Shown: piece after piece, positions 8,274 through 15,674 of the stretch
Layout of the letters: each line of letters starts with the position of its first letter
Numbering within the stretch: position 1 is the first letter of the stretch
Assembly (NCBI RefSeq): GCF_000024865.1
Contig: NC_013595.1
Location: forward strand, 8,184,001-8,248,000
DNA from: Streptosporangium roseum DSM 43021
Lineage (GTDB): Bacteria; Actinomycetota; Actinomycetes; Streptosporangiales; Streptosporangiaceae
Length of the DNA: 64,000 bases
Reading direction: 5' to 3'
Position numbers and translations under genes: made by a program
Notes under the pieces: generated by a model
Database searches by the model: none
What the model was told of the DNA's origin: nothing
What the model saw: only the letters and a program-made list of their open reading frames with translations

Positions 8274-8552
8274 TGCGATCGCCATGCCGCAGCCGGCAGT
8301 CGTACGCGGTTGGGGGCGATCGCCGGTCCGGGGCTCCGTTCCTGATGACGGTGCCGGCGCGTTCCTCGATACGGTCACGGGTGCCGGATGCCTGCTCCGT
8401 TCCAGGATCTTCGAGTCGAGGTCAGGCCGTACCACTCGCGTGCCGGTACGGACAGGCAAGCAGGAGGAATCACGGGGACGATCACGTCCACGGCGGTGGT
8501 GTACGGGTTTCCCCGGGTAACGGGCTCGGACAACCCGCTCCTCCACGCGCGG

Positions 8553-8587
8553 GGCAGCCCCGCGAGGCAGTGCTTCGCGGGGCTGCC
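8553..8587 (-). terminator. Strong hairpin downstream of the small secreted protein gene
   Basis: A perfect 13-bp stem (GGCAGCCCCGCGA and its complement) with a 9-base loop lies 30 bases past the stop codon of the minus-strand gene ending at 8618. It may also stop plus-strand transcription from the VOC gene. Confidence 0.7.
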
Positions 8588-8617
8588 GTTGCCCGTCGGG
8601 GCTAGTCGCCGCTGCGG

Positions 8618-8857
8618 CTAGCCGCCGGAGCCGCCGTTGCAGTACTGCTGGTCCCACCTCGCGGTCCTGTAGTCGTAGCAGTAGTAGCAGCCATCATCCC
8701 TCCACTTGCACAGGTTGGGATTGAGGGAGGTGAGGGTGCCGTGCTGGGCCGACGCACAGGCGCCTGGCGTGGAGGCCTGCGCGGTGCCGGTGACGCTTCC
8801 GGTGACGAGGAGCGTGGACGCCGCCAACGCGACGGCGAAGAGCAAACGCTTGAGCAT
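8618..8857 (-). CDS. Small secreted Cys-rich protein
   Basis: A 79-residue protein with a clear Sec signal: basic MLKR start, hydrophobic core LLFAVALAASTLLV and a likely cut after AQA (near residue 28). The mature part is about 50 residues with four Cys (CASAQ, LCKW, CYYCYDY) and a fifth near the end (QQYCNGG), plus several Tyr/Trp. I do not recognise the family. Possibilities include an inhibitor, a small secreted effector or a surface peptide. It has its own hairpin downstream and a relatively AT-rich upstream region, so it looks monocistronic. Confidence 0.7.
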   Translation of the reverse strand: MLKRLLFAVALAASTLLVTGSVTGTAQASTPGACASAQHGTLTSLNPNLCKWRDDGCYYCYDYRTARWDQQYCNGGSGG

Positions 8858-9175
8858 CAGAGATCACTCCCTGAGGTGAGGACCGAACCCCGATTGACGG
8901 GGATGACGAGCGTCGGTTCCGGGTCCCGGGATACACCGATGCGGCGCTGAACATCACTCACACTAATCGCTTGATCAGACGAAATCTCCCAGCCAGAGGC
9001 AAAAAGTTATTTCTGCCACATCACTACATAAATGTGATTATCCGCATCCACTAGAGAAAAGGGGCATTTCACCCCAACTGGCCGCTACGAGCCTCCGAGC
9101 CGCAGATTCGTGCCGCTGACGGCGGCCTGGATGCACTTCCCCGGGGCTTCCAACAGGGCGCCACAGAGACGGAAA
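8858..9175. other. Intergenic region with the secreted-protein promoter
   Basis: This stretch contains the AT-richer upstream region of the small secreted gene (about 8950-9050). No promoter hexamers are convincing. A weak CACAT...ATGTG dyad lies near 9018-9038. I see no gene. Confidence 0.4.
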
Positions 9176-9235
9176 ATGACAGGCAAGGAAACCGGCGATA
9201 TTGCCGGCAGACTCCTGGAAAGAGAGATCACATGA
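9176..9235 (+). CDS. Possible 19-residue leader ORF
   Basis: ATG at 9176 opens MTGKETGDIAGRLLEREIT and stops at 9233-9235, overlapping the next ATG by the ATGA arrangement typical of translational coupling. GAGACGGAAAA upstream is a fair ribosome site. It may be chance. No family is recognised. Confidence 0.25.
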   Translation: MTGKETGDIAGRLLEREIT

Positions 9236-9348
9236 GGTCCGTAACCGGCTGCGGTGGAAGCCTCATCGTCCCGCCGCCACGCCCCGGGCAAGAGGAGCGG
9301 GCCGGCTCCTACGGGTCAGGCCCGTCTGGGACCGTCGGCATCCGATGA
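9232..9348 (+). CDS. Possible small protein, 38 residues
   Basis: The ORF reads MRSVTGCGGSLIVPPPRPG, then a Gly/Ser-rich tail. It overlaps the upstream mini-ORF by four bases (ATGA) and has GGAAAGAGAG just before the start. A frame-conserved but broken copy occurs at 637-705, which gives weak support that the frame is or was real. Function unknown. Confidence 0.35.
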   Translation: MRSVTGCGGSLIVPPPRPGQEERAGSYGSGPSGTVGIR

Positions 9349-9615
9349 TCGAGAAAGAACGATCGGTCAACGTACGCGCGAAGACGGGCTTGCCCCTCCG
9401 TCCCCGGCCCGCCGCCGCTTCCCGGTGGATCGAGGCGGACGGGAGGATCGGGCAGGGGAAGTCGTGCGTGTCCACGCAGGATGTACGGCTTGATCACGTG
9501 CCGTCAAGGCCGACACCATGATCTCTGTCGACCGCCTGCAAACGCAGAAGCGGCCGCAGCACACCTGAGGAAACCGGCCAGGATGTACGGTGCTGTGGAG
9601 GAGGGCAGACGTCAT

Positions 9616-9903
9616 ATGGCAGACGAGCAGATTACGACAATCGGCAGATGCTATGGATGCAAGCGCACCTTCAGTTTTATCCCTGCGAGCGTCACGGCAG
9701 TCACGATCGACCCCGAGACCGGTCTTCCTCCCGGCATGACGGTGTTGGGTACCTCCCGCGAGCCGACACCGGAAGCGACGGACAGATCGGTCGAGGAACC
9801 CATCTGCCCCGACTGCGTGAACAAGGCGAAACAGCTCCGAGAATTCATGCATCCGCCCGCCCTCCCATTCGAGAAGTGGCAGAGCAACCCTGGTCGTGAC
9901 TGA
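9616..9903 (+). CDS. Zinc-ribbon-type small protein, phage-like
   Basis: A 95-residue protein with two CxxC pairs, RCYGCKRTFSF near residue 12 and PICPDCVNKAK near residue 67, likely binding one zinc. The segment between contains IDPETGLPPG, a phrase I associate with small phage-encoded or prophage-associated actinobacterial proteins of unknown role. ATG 9616 is chosen because a strong GGAGGAGG lies 11 bases upstream (about 9597-9604). It stands alone in the accessory region and may be a prophage leftover. Confidence 0.7.
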   Translation: MADEQITTIGRCYGCKRTFSFIPASVTAVTIDPETGLPPGMTVLGTSREPTPEATDRSVEEPICPDCVNKAKQLREFMHPPALPFEKWQSNPGRD

Positions 9904-10214
9904 CGCCTGGACCTGATCGAAGGCGTCTTGGGTTGCAGGTCACCGCCGTATCATGCCGTTCCAGATGGGCCGGGCGAGGTGGTCAGGACTGTGATGGCGG
10001 TAAGCGGGCATGAGAAAATCCTGGCCGGCGGCCATGTCCGTCTTGATTGACGGCCACCTGGTTCCCGGTGGACGGTCAGGAGAAATCCTGACGGGCAGCC
10101 GCCCCCACCTCGGGTTCAGTGGTGTGATCCAGGCATATGTCGGCTTGAGATGACCCACCTTGAGGACTGCGGCGACAGGCTCGACTGCCATGTCACGCAC
10201 CGCGGCAAGGGCGC
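9904..10214. other. Intergenic, nothing firm
   Basis: An 86-codon frame on the minus strand (9940-10200; Pro/Arg-rich, WITPLNPRWGRLPVRISP) is open but shows no family signal. I do not call it. No RNA gene or repeat is evident. Confidence 0.35.
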
Positions 10215-11204
10215 CTAGGTAGTTGTCCCGCTCAGGGACGCCCCGAGCGCAGTCGTCATATACAGAACGTTGCGCCCGGATCGCTCCCGCGCCACCAGCC
10301 CGCTCTCACGCAGCACCCCGAGATGCTGCGACACCGCACTGGGCGTGACGCCGAGCGCACGAGCCAGGTCCGTCGTCGTCGCGGGAGAACGCAGTGCCTC
10401 CAGAAGTTCGGCCCGCGCCCGACCGAGCAACCGGACCGCACTACCCGCCGGCGGTCGTGTTCCCGCGGTCCACAACGCCCCGACGCCCCGTGCCGGATAC
10501 CGCACCGTGGTCTGCGTGGAGGTGCTCTTCTTGATCAGCACATAGGGCGAACCGAGAACGACCGGCATGAGGACCAGCCCACCCGGACCGCGATTCACGA
10601 CCCGCTCGGTCCGCCGGCGCGCTTCCTGAAGCACCAGCCGACCGTCGCACCAGCGCAGATCCGGGTGCAGATCGGCGAACAACCTCTCCGCACCACCCGC
10701 GGCCAGCTGCTTGGCACGATAGATGACGTCCGCATCGAGTACGGCCCGGATCCGTGACCAGTGCGGCACGATGAGCCGGTCGTGTGCCGCACGCAGTTCC
10801 GCGGCGATCACACGCAGGCCTGCCGCCGGCTGCGCGGCGAGTGCGGCGACGGCGTCGGGGAGTTCTTCGCCGAACACCCGCCGGAGGCTGGCCCGCGCCT
10901 GACGAGCGGTCGTCCTTTGCAACGCTGCCAGGTCGTCCTCGATGGATGCCCCTGCGCCGAGTGGGGCGGGGACCAGGAACTCCGGCCAGCTCGGCCGGTC
11001 ATTCACGATCAGCGGCAAGGTGTGCGAGAGGTCGAGCGGATGTCCGGCGAGCTCGTCTGTCGCCCACCGCAGCCACCGCAGGTTGATCGGATGCCGATCG
11101 ACATCACCCAGCTGCTGCAGGCCGGACACCGTCTCAGACAGCGGTGAGATCGCCAATCGCGTCGCCGCCAGCTCGGCCACGCCGAGATCGATCGTCAGAG
11201 CCAT
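10215..11204 (-). CDS. ArsR-type winged-helix regulator with DUF5937-like N-terminus
   Basis: A 329-residue transcription factor. The C-terminal 75 residues are an ArsR-like winged helix: LGRARAELLEALRSPATTTDLARALGVTPSAVSQHLGVLRESGLVARERSGR, with no metal-binding Cys in the helix. The N-terminal 230 residues are a helical ligand or dimer domain of the DUF5937 type. The start is ATG 11204, 34 codons inside the longest frame, since the upstream codons run into the divergent promoter. It is divergent from the MFS gene with about 65 bp between, so it most likely represses that exporter and itself; a short TAGCA...TGCT dyad near 11217-11237 is a possible operator. Confidence 0.85.
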   Translation of the reverse strand: MALTIDLGVAELAATRLAISPLSETVSGLQQLGDVDRHPINLRWLRWATDELAGHPLDLSHTLPLIVNDRPSWPEFLVPAPLGAGASIEDDLAALQRTTARQARASLRRVFGEELPDAVAALAAQPAAGLRVIAAELRAAHDRLIVPHWSRIRAVLDADVIYRAKQLAAGGAERLFADLHPDLRWCDGRLVLQEARRRTERVVNRGPGGLVLMPVVLGSPYVLIKKSTSTQTTVRYPARGVGALWTAGTRPPAGSAVRLLGRARAELLEALRSPATTTDLARALGVTPSAVSQHLGVLRESGLVARERSGRNVLYMTTALGASLSGTTT

Positions 11205-11215
11205 GGACCGACTAT

Positions 11216-11237
11216 GTAGCAATGGGCTAAATGCTGT
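11216..11237. promoter_or_regulatory. Candidate operator between regulator and MFS gene
   Basis: AGCA (11218-11221) and TGCT (about 11232-11235) form an imperfect dyad in the only AT-rich part of the 65-bp divergent region. The position suits control of both genes. The dyad is short and could be chance. Confidence 0.3.
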
Positions 11238-11269
11238 CGCGGCGACGCCCGGCGCCGGAGGATCCCGGC

Positions 11270-12490
11270 ATGAAGCAGGACATGACACAGGCCGACGCCG
11301 AGCCACGCTTGTCCGCGGCCTACTGGCGGTTGTGGTGGGCGACGGGCATCAACAGCATCGGTGACGGGGCATTCGCCGCGGCTGTCCCGCTGCTGGCCGT
11401 CACGATCACGCACGACCCGCGGCTCGTGTCGGTCGTATCCGCGGCGACGTATCTGCCCTGGCTGCTGCTGTCGCTCCCCGTCGGTGCGCTCGTCGACCGG
11501 CACGACCGCGCCGGCCTCATGTGGCGCTCGCAGGCGATCCAGGCGGTGATCGTCAGCGGCATCGCCATCCTTGCCGCGTTCGGCCACATCGGCATCCCGG
11601 TGCTCGCGGTCATGGCCTTCGGGCTGGGGGTGTGCGAGATCGTTTTCGCCGGCGCGGCGCATGCGATCTTGCCGGACATCGTCGCCAGGCCCCTGCTGCA
11701 CAAGGCGAACGGCCATCAGCAGACGATCGCAACGATCGGCTACCAGTTCCTGGGACCACCGCTCGGCAGCCTGCTGTTCGCGGTCGCCGTGGCGTCGCCG
11801 TTCGGGATGGACGCCGCCTCCTTCGCCCTGTCCGCCGCACTGCTGGCGACATTGCCCAGGCACAGGCACCGGCGGATCGAGCACCCACCGATGCGTACGG
11901 CGATCGCGGAGGGCCTGCGCCGGCTGGCCCGTCACCGGCTGCTGCGCACCCTCGCGGTCCTGCTCGGGGTCAACACCTTCTGCGGCCAACTGGGCAACGT
12001 CACACTCGTCCTGCTGGCGACCCGGACGCTGCACCTCGACACGCGCGGTTACGGCCTGCTGCTCGCCGGCGCCGCGGTCGGCAGCCTGCTCGGCGGCCTG
12101 GTCAGTGCGCGCGTCGTCAACAGGGTCGGCGCGCTTCCCGCGCTCCTCACCGCGCTCGCCACGAACGTCGTCGTCTTCGTCGGGATCGGGCTGAGCCCGA
12201 ACGCGATCGTGCTCGGCGCCCTGCTGGCCGTCAACGGCTTCGTCATCACGCTGTGGACCATCGTGACCGTCAGCCTCCGGCAGCAGGCCGTACCGTCCGA
12301 GATGCTCGGCCGGGTCAACAGCGTCTACAAGATGATCGGCTGGGGACTGATCCCGCTCGGGGGACTGGCCGGCGGACTGGTGGCGCACACGTTCGGGTTG
12401 CGCGCGCCGTACCCCGTCGCGGGTGTGCTGCGAGGGGTCGCCTTGCTGATCGCGATGCCCGTACTGATCCGCGCCATGCGTGACCAGTGA
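11270..12490 (+). CDS. MFS transporter (MFS_3-like, drug exporter type)
   Basis: A 406-residue major facilitator. About 12 hydrophobic segments are visible, starting YWRLWWATGINSIGDGAFAAAVPLLAV, the characteristic first helix of MFS_3-type exporters, with LPVGALVDRHDRAGLM as the loop 2-3 motif A. The last helices are GLIPLGGLAGGLVAHTFG and VLRGVALLIAMPVLI. It should export a small hydrophobic compound by proton antiport. ATG 11270 is chosen because GGAGGA sits seven bases upstream; ATG 11231 would put the start inside the operator region. It is divergent from the ArsR-type gene. Confidence 0.87.
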   Translation: MKQDMTQADAEPRLSAAYWRLWWATGINSIGDGAFAAAVPLLAVTITHDPRLVSVVSAATYLPWLLLSLPVGALVDRHDRAGLMWRSQAIQAVIVSGIAILAAFGHIGIPVLAVMAFGLGVCEIVFAGAAHAILPDIVARPLLHKANGHQQTIATIGYQFLGPPLGSLLFAVAVASPFGMDAASFALSAALLATLPRHRHRRIEHPPMRTAIAEGLRRLARHRLLRTLAVLLGVNTFCGQLGNVTLVLLATRTLHLDTRGYGLLLAGAAVGSLLGGLVSARVVNRVGALPALLTALATNVVVFVGIGLSPNAIVLGALLAVNGFVITLWTIVTVSLRQQAVPSEMLGRVNSVYKMIGWGLIPLGGLAGGLVAHTFGLRAPYPVAGVLRGVALLIAMPVLIRAMRDQ

Positions 12491-12739
12491 TCGGGCGACG
12501 ACTCGCTGCCGCCCGCGATCATCACGGCCTTGACCGAGATCCTCCCCGGGGTGGCTCCGCTCACGCCCGGTGGCAGTGAGGCCTCAGAAGAGTTGACCGC
12601 CCACCAGGAGAACTGCCGATCCCCTCAGATCGTGGAGACGTGGCGTCGTCGAGCAGTCCGGGAAAGCGGAACGAGCTCAGTTCACCAAGAACGTACAGCG
12701 TGGATGCTCCGTTCTTCAGGGCGAGGAGAAAACGCGGAA

Positions 12740-13913
12740 CGGCGAAGCATTGAATGACATACTCAATGCATGCTGGTGACGGAGATGCTGAAGCTCGCCC
12801 CGAGCGCCGAGCAGTGCGAGGCGCTGCTGGCGACGATGCGGGCATGCAACGTCGCCGCCAATCACACCGCCGAGGTAGCGTTCGAGCACCGCACCGCCAA
12901 CAAGATCGCCTTGCAGAAGCTGATGTACGCCGATCTGCGAGCCGAGTTCGGCTTGTCGGCGCAGATGGCCATCCGGTCGATCGCCAAGGCATGTGAGGCG
13001 TACAAACGGGACAAGAAGATCAAGCCGGTGTTTCGCGAATTGGGTGCGGTCGCCTATGACCAGCGAATCCTGTCCTGGAAGGGGCGCGACCGGGTCAGCA
13101 TCCTCACCCTCACGGGCCGGATCGTCGTCCCGGTGGTGTATCAGGGGCGATGGTTGGCCACTACCGGGGCGACCATGCGCGGGCAGGCCGATCTCGTCTA
13201 CCGGGACGGCGCGTTCTACCTGGCCGCCGTAATCGACGTTCCCGAACCACCGCAGGGTGATGAGCCGGACGAGTGGCTGGGCGTGGATCTCGGCATCGTG
13301 AACCTGGCCACCGACTCCACCGGCGAAGCACACACCGGCAAGGGCGTGCGGGCCGTCCGGCGGCGTAACGCCCGCCTGCGGGCACGCCTGCAAGCCAAGG
13401 CAACCAAGTCCGCCAAACGCCTCCTGAAGAAGCGCAAGCGCAAGGAGTCCCGGTTCGCCCGGGACGTCAACCACGTGATCAGCAAGCATCTGGTCGGCAA
13501 GGCCAAAGACACCCAGACGGGGATCGCCCTCGAAGACCTTGAAGGCATCCGCGACCGGGTAACGGTTCGTAAGGCTCAGCGTGCCGACCACCACTCGTGG
13601 GCCTTCCACCAGCTCCGCACGTTCGTGACCTATAAGGCCGCCATCACCGGCGTGCCCGTGCGTCTGGTCGACCCCCGCGACACCTCCCGCACCTGCCATC
13701 GGTGCGGGCACTGCGACAAGCGCAACCGTCCCAACCGGGACGACTTCAAGTGCCTCGGCTGCGGGTTCGCCGGCCCCGCCGACTACAACGCTGCGATCAA
13801 CATTGGTCGCAGGGCAGTGAGTCACGCTGCCGACGACGCGGCCTAAACCGTGCACCCCATGCACGGTAAGGAGCTGCAAGCTCGGTCCTTCAGGGCCGAG
13901 AAGCTGACTTCAA
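12740..13913 (+). mobile_element. IS1341-like TnpB-only element (IS200/IS605 superfamily)
   Basis: The element contains tnpB without tnpA. At the left, a 7-bp hairpin (GCATTGA at 12747-12753 with TCAATGC at 12763-12769) immediately precedes the tnpB ATG, resembling a subterminal left-end hairpin. At the right, two hairpins follow the stop codon and the segment ends with TGACTTCAA at 13905-13913, typical of right ends in this superfamily. The right end interrupts the 3' end of the lipoprotein gene at 13890. The left boundary is inferred only approximately. Without tnpA it would need a transposase in trans. Confidence 0.72.
12770..13846 (+). CDS. tnpB: TnpB, RNA-guided nuclease of an IS200/IS605-type element
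   Basis: A 358-residue TnpB with all parts: N-terminal wedge region ending LSAQMAIRSIAKACEAYKRDKK, RuvC motif I WLGVDLGIVNLATDS (Asp173), a Lys/Arg-rich bridge-like segment (KRLLKKRKRKESRFARDVNHVISK), RuvC motif II GIALEDLEGIR (Glu255), a zinc ribbon (TCHRCG at 308-313 and CLGCG at 328-332) and RuvC motif III ADYNAAINI (Asp338). TnpB proteins of this class cut DNA under guidance of an omega RNA transcribed from the element's right end. No truncation is seen, so the enzyme should be active. The start ATG directly follows a left-end hairpin. Confidence 0.95.
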   Translation: MLVTEMLKLAPSAEQCEALLATMRACNVAANHTAEVAFEHRTANKIALQKLMYADLRAEFGLSAQMAIRSIAKACEAYKRDKKIKPVFRELGAVAYDQRILSWKGRDRVSILTLTGRIVVPVVYQGRWLATTGATMRGQADLVYRDGAFYLAAVIDVPEPPQGDEPDEWLGVDLGIVNLATDSTGEAHTGKGVRAVRRRNARLRARLQAKATKSAKRLLKKRKRKESRFARDVNHVISKHLVGKAKDTQTGIALEDLEGIRDRVTVRKAQRADHHSWAFHQLRTFVTYKAAITGVPVRLVDPRDTSRTCHRCGHCDKRNRPNRDDFKCLGCGFAGPADYNAAINIGRRAVSHAADDAA

Positions 13914-13933
13914 CGTGTGCTTGCACGTATTCT
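13848..13933 (+). ncRNA. Predicted 3' end of the TnpB omega RNA plus guide
   Basis: Two hairpins follow tnpB: CCGTGCA CCCCA TGCACGG (13848-13866) and an 8-bp stem CTCGGTCC TTCA GGGCCGAG (13881-13900, one G-T pair). The scaffold should end at TTCAA (13909-13913) and the guide should be the flanking DNA from 13914, CGTGTGCTTGCACGTATTCT. That flank is the antisense of the end of the lipoprotein gene. Known from the family: omega RNAs overlap the tnpB 3' end and extend past the right end. Inferred: exact ends. Confidence 0.6.
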
Positions 13934-14363
13934 CACCGCCATCGTTGGTGGCGACCTCCTTGCCGTCGACAAGGATGCGGCACTTGGCCGGTTCGAGCAT
14001 GCCTTTGGAGTCGCGGACCGCGCCGGGGATGACGGAGATCAGGTATCCGGCTTCCTGTTCAGCCGCGGTCAGGTCGATTGCCACGGTCTTCTTCCAGGGG
14101 AGGGTGACATCCGACTCGCTACCGTTGGTGTCGGCGAAATAGGCGATCGGCTGGTAGATCTTGCCCTTGCCGTTCACCTCCAGGGTGACCTCGTAGGCCT
14201 TCGTCTGGGGCGCGGAGGATCGCGCGGGTGATTGGCTCGACGCGGGAGTCGCGGCGGAGGGCGACGCGGCCGCTGTCTCATCGGTGCCACCACAGGCGGC
14301 AACGGCGAGAACAACCACTGCGAGCAGTCCAGGAACTCGCCCGTTCATCATCAATTTGGACAT
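13890..14363 (-). CDS. MmpS-like lipoprotein, 3' end altered by the TnpB element
   Basis: About 157 residues. A short basic start, hydrophobic core LLAVVVLAVAAC and lipobox (AVAAC) with Cys near residue 24 mark a lipoprotein; a Ser/Ala/Pro linker follows. The globular part (YEVTLEVNGKGKIYQPIAYF, SDVTLPWKKTVAIDL, CRILVDGKEVATNDGGENTCKH) resembles the small beta-sandwich of MmpS-type accessory lipoproteins, with a likely disulfide between the two Cys. The last codons after CKHT come from the right end of the TnpB element, which also supplies the stop. ATG 14363 is used; an earlier TTG in frame is less likely. No MmpL gene is nearby, so the partner is unknown. Confidence 0.7.
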   Translation of the reverse strand: MSKLMMNGRVPGLLAVVVLAVAACGGTDETAAASPSAATPASSQSPARSSAPQTKAYEVTLEVNGKGKIYQPIAYFADTNGSESDVTLPWKKTVAIDLTAAEQEAGYLISVIPGAVRDSKGMLEPAKCRILVDGKEVATNDGGENTCKHTLKSASRP

Positions 14364-14462
14364 GACGATCAAGATTACCGGTGTCCGCGAACGGTTGCGC
14401 GCCGCCCGGTGCCGAACGCGTCATCCGATCCGGCCCGCAGAAGATCATCGAAGCGAGGTGCG

Positions 14463-15017
14463 TCACTTCTTCTCCGACAGACGTTGCCGGGCCATCTCCC
14501 AGGGCCGGGGCTCCGCCGGCTCGGCGTCTTCGGCGGGGTCTTCCTCGTACCAGCCCGCCCCGGCGAGCCAGGTCTCCAGCCAGCCGGCCAGGCTCTCGGC
14601 GTCGAGGTACCACGCGTGGTGCCAGTCGTCCTCGATCCCGTTCGGCTCGAAGAGCAGCACGGTGCCCTCAGAGCTCCGGCAGTCCACGGCGGCGTACATG
14701 CCGCATCCCCAGTCCATGATCGGCAGGATGCCCGCCGGCCAGTACGGGCTGCCCCCGGACACCGACCCCGCGCGTTCCTTGTGATAGGTGGCCACAGCCG
14801 TACGGCCGTCCCCCAGAAGCGGGAAAAGCTGGTAGTCGGGGCCGAAACAGCCGTTGGCGACCTCGTGGTAGAGCCTTGCGAGCACCGGCGGCAGGGCGAA
14901 GCCCAGCGATTCCTCCGCCCGTGCCAACTCCTGCGCCGTCACAGCGGCGGGCAACCGCTCCACTGTCGCACCCGCCTCCGCGGACACTCGCCGAAGAAGA
15001 TCATCGATGTCTGTCAC
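14463..15017 (-). CDS. SMI1/KNR4 (SUKH)-family protein
   Basis: A 184-residue SUKH-fold protein: TAQELARAEESLGFALPPVLARLYHEVANGCFGPDYQLFPL is the family's characteristic N-terminal helix-strand motif, with later GILPIMDWGCGMYAAVDC and a WYLDAESLAGWLETWLAG C-terminal helix. Known SUKH proteins often act as immunity proteins to contact-dependent or Rhs-type toxins, but many are housekeeping adaptors. It is not adjacent to the Rhs gene (about 7.6 kb away), so a cognate role is only a possibility. Confidence 0.85.
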   Translation of the reverse strand: MTDIDDLLRRVSAEAGATVERLPAAVTAQELARAEESLGFALPPVLARLYHEVANGCFGPDYQLFPLLGDGRTAVATYHKERAGSVSGGSPYWPAGILPIMDWGCGMYAAVDCRSSEGTVLLFEPNGIEDDWHHAWYLDAESLAGWLETWLAGAGWYEEDPAEDAEPAEPRPWEMARQRLSEKK

Positions 15018-15522
15018 GACGATGATCCTGCCATCCGCACACGACAGTTCCCCCGGTCGGAAACGACGGTTCCCCCCGGTTGGCGAGGAGGCCGGACGGC
15101 GATCCGGGGAGCCTCCGCGAGGTGCGTTCCCCTCGGCCGGGACACCCGTGCCCCGCGCTTCGCCGAACTCCCCGCCCCAGCCGGATGGCCGGACATCCGC
15201 TCATGCCGAGTCGAGGGCGATCGCGAGCGTGTGCTCGGGGCTTCCGCCATACGCCCCTGGCAGCGGCTTCCCGTGCGTAGGTGCCGGAGCCCTTCCCGGG
15301 GCGTTCGAGCATTCCTCCCGCGCGACGCCAGAGAGCATGATGCCGTATGCAGCGGCCGTCGACAGCGGCACTGACAGCGACCGGGCCGGACGGAGACGTC
15401 CGCCGCTCCCGCATCCGGGCCGATGGCCCGGATCTACCGCGATCCAGGGTCGGCGTTTCCCTGCCGAGAGGGTTCTAGCTGGTGAGAGAGTTATTTGTTA
15501 AGAAACTTGACAGTGGCGCCGT
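15018..15522. other. Gene-free stretch upstream of the chitinase
   Basis: Several mutually exclusive open frames cross this region, none with family signal. The left end should hold the promoter of the SUKH gene and the right end the chitinase promoter. No RNA or repeat is seen. Confidence 0.45.
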
Positions 15523-15534
15523 TGGTCCCGACCA
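15507..15534 (+). promoter_or_regulatory. TTGACA box and DasR-like operator of the chitinase gene
   Basis: TTGACA at 15507-15512 resembles a -35 box. Eleven bases later TGGTCCCGACCA (15523-15534) is a TGGTC-N2-GACCA dyad, close to the streptomycete DasR responsive element TGGTCTAGACCA that controls chitinase and GlcNAc genes. It lies 140 bp before the chitinase ATG. No -10 box is obvious. DasR itself is not in the window. Confidence 0.6.
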
Positions 15535-15674
15535 TGTAACCACGCGGATCCGTGCACTCATACAGCAGCTCGCTGGCGAGAGAATCCCCGGCCTTGCCAG
15601 CGCGCCATCACCCGTACCCTCACCCCCCTCGATCGGCGCAGAGGCTCCGATCGCTCCTGGTTCGGGAGACCTTC

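Noticed and set aside
9940..10200. An 86-codon minus-strand frame
   Set aside because: Plausible length, but no family motif or ribosome site was found.
14463..15017. Cognate immunity protein for the Rhs gene
   Set aside because: SUKH proteins can be immunity proteins but this one is about 7.6 kb away with unrelated genes between.
15007..15501. Open frames in the chitinase upstream region
   Set aside because: No start context or family signal; they overlap in several phases.
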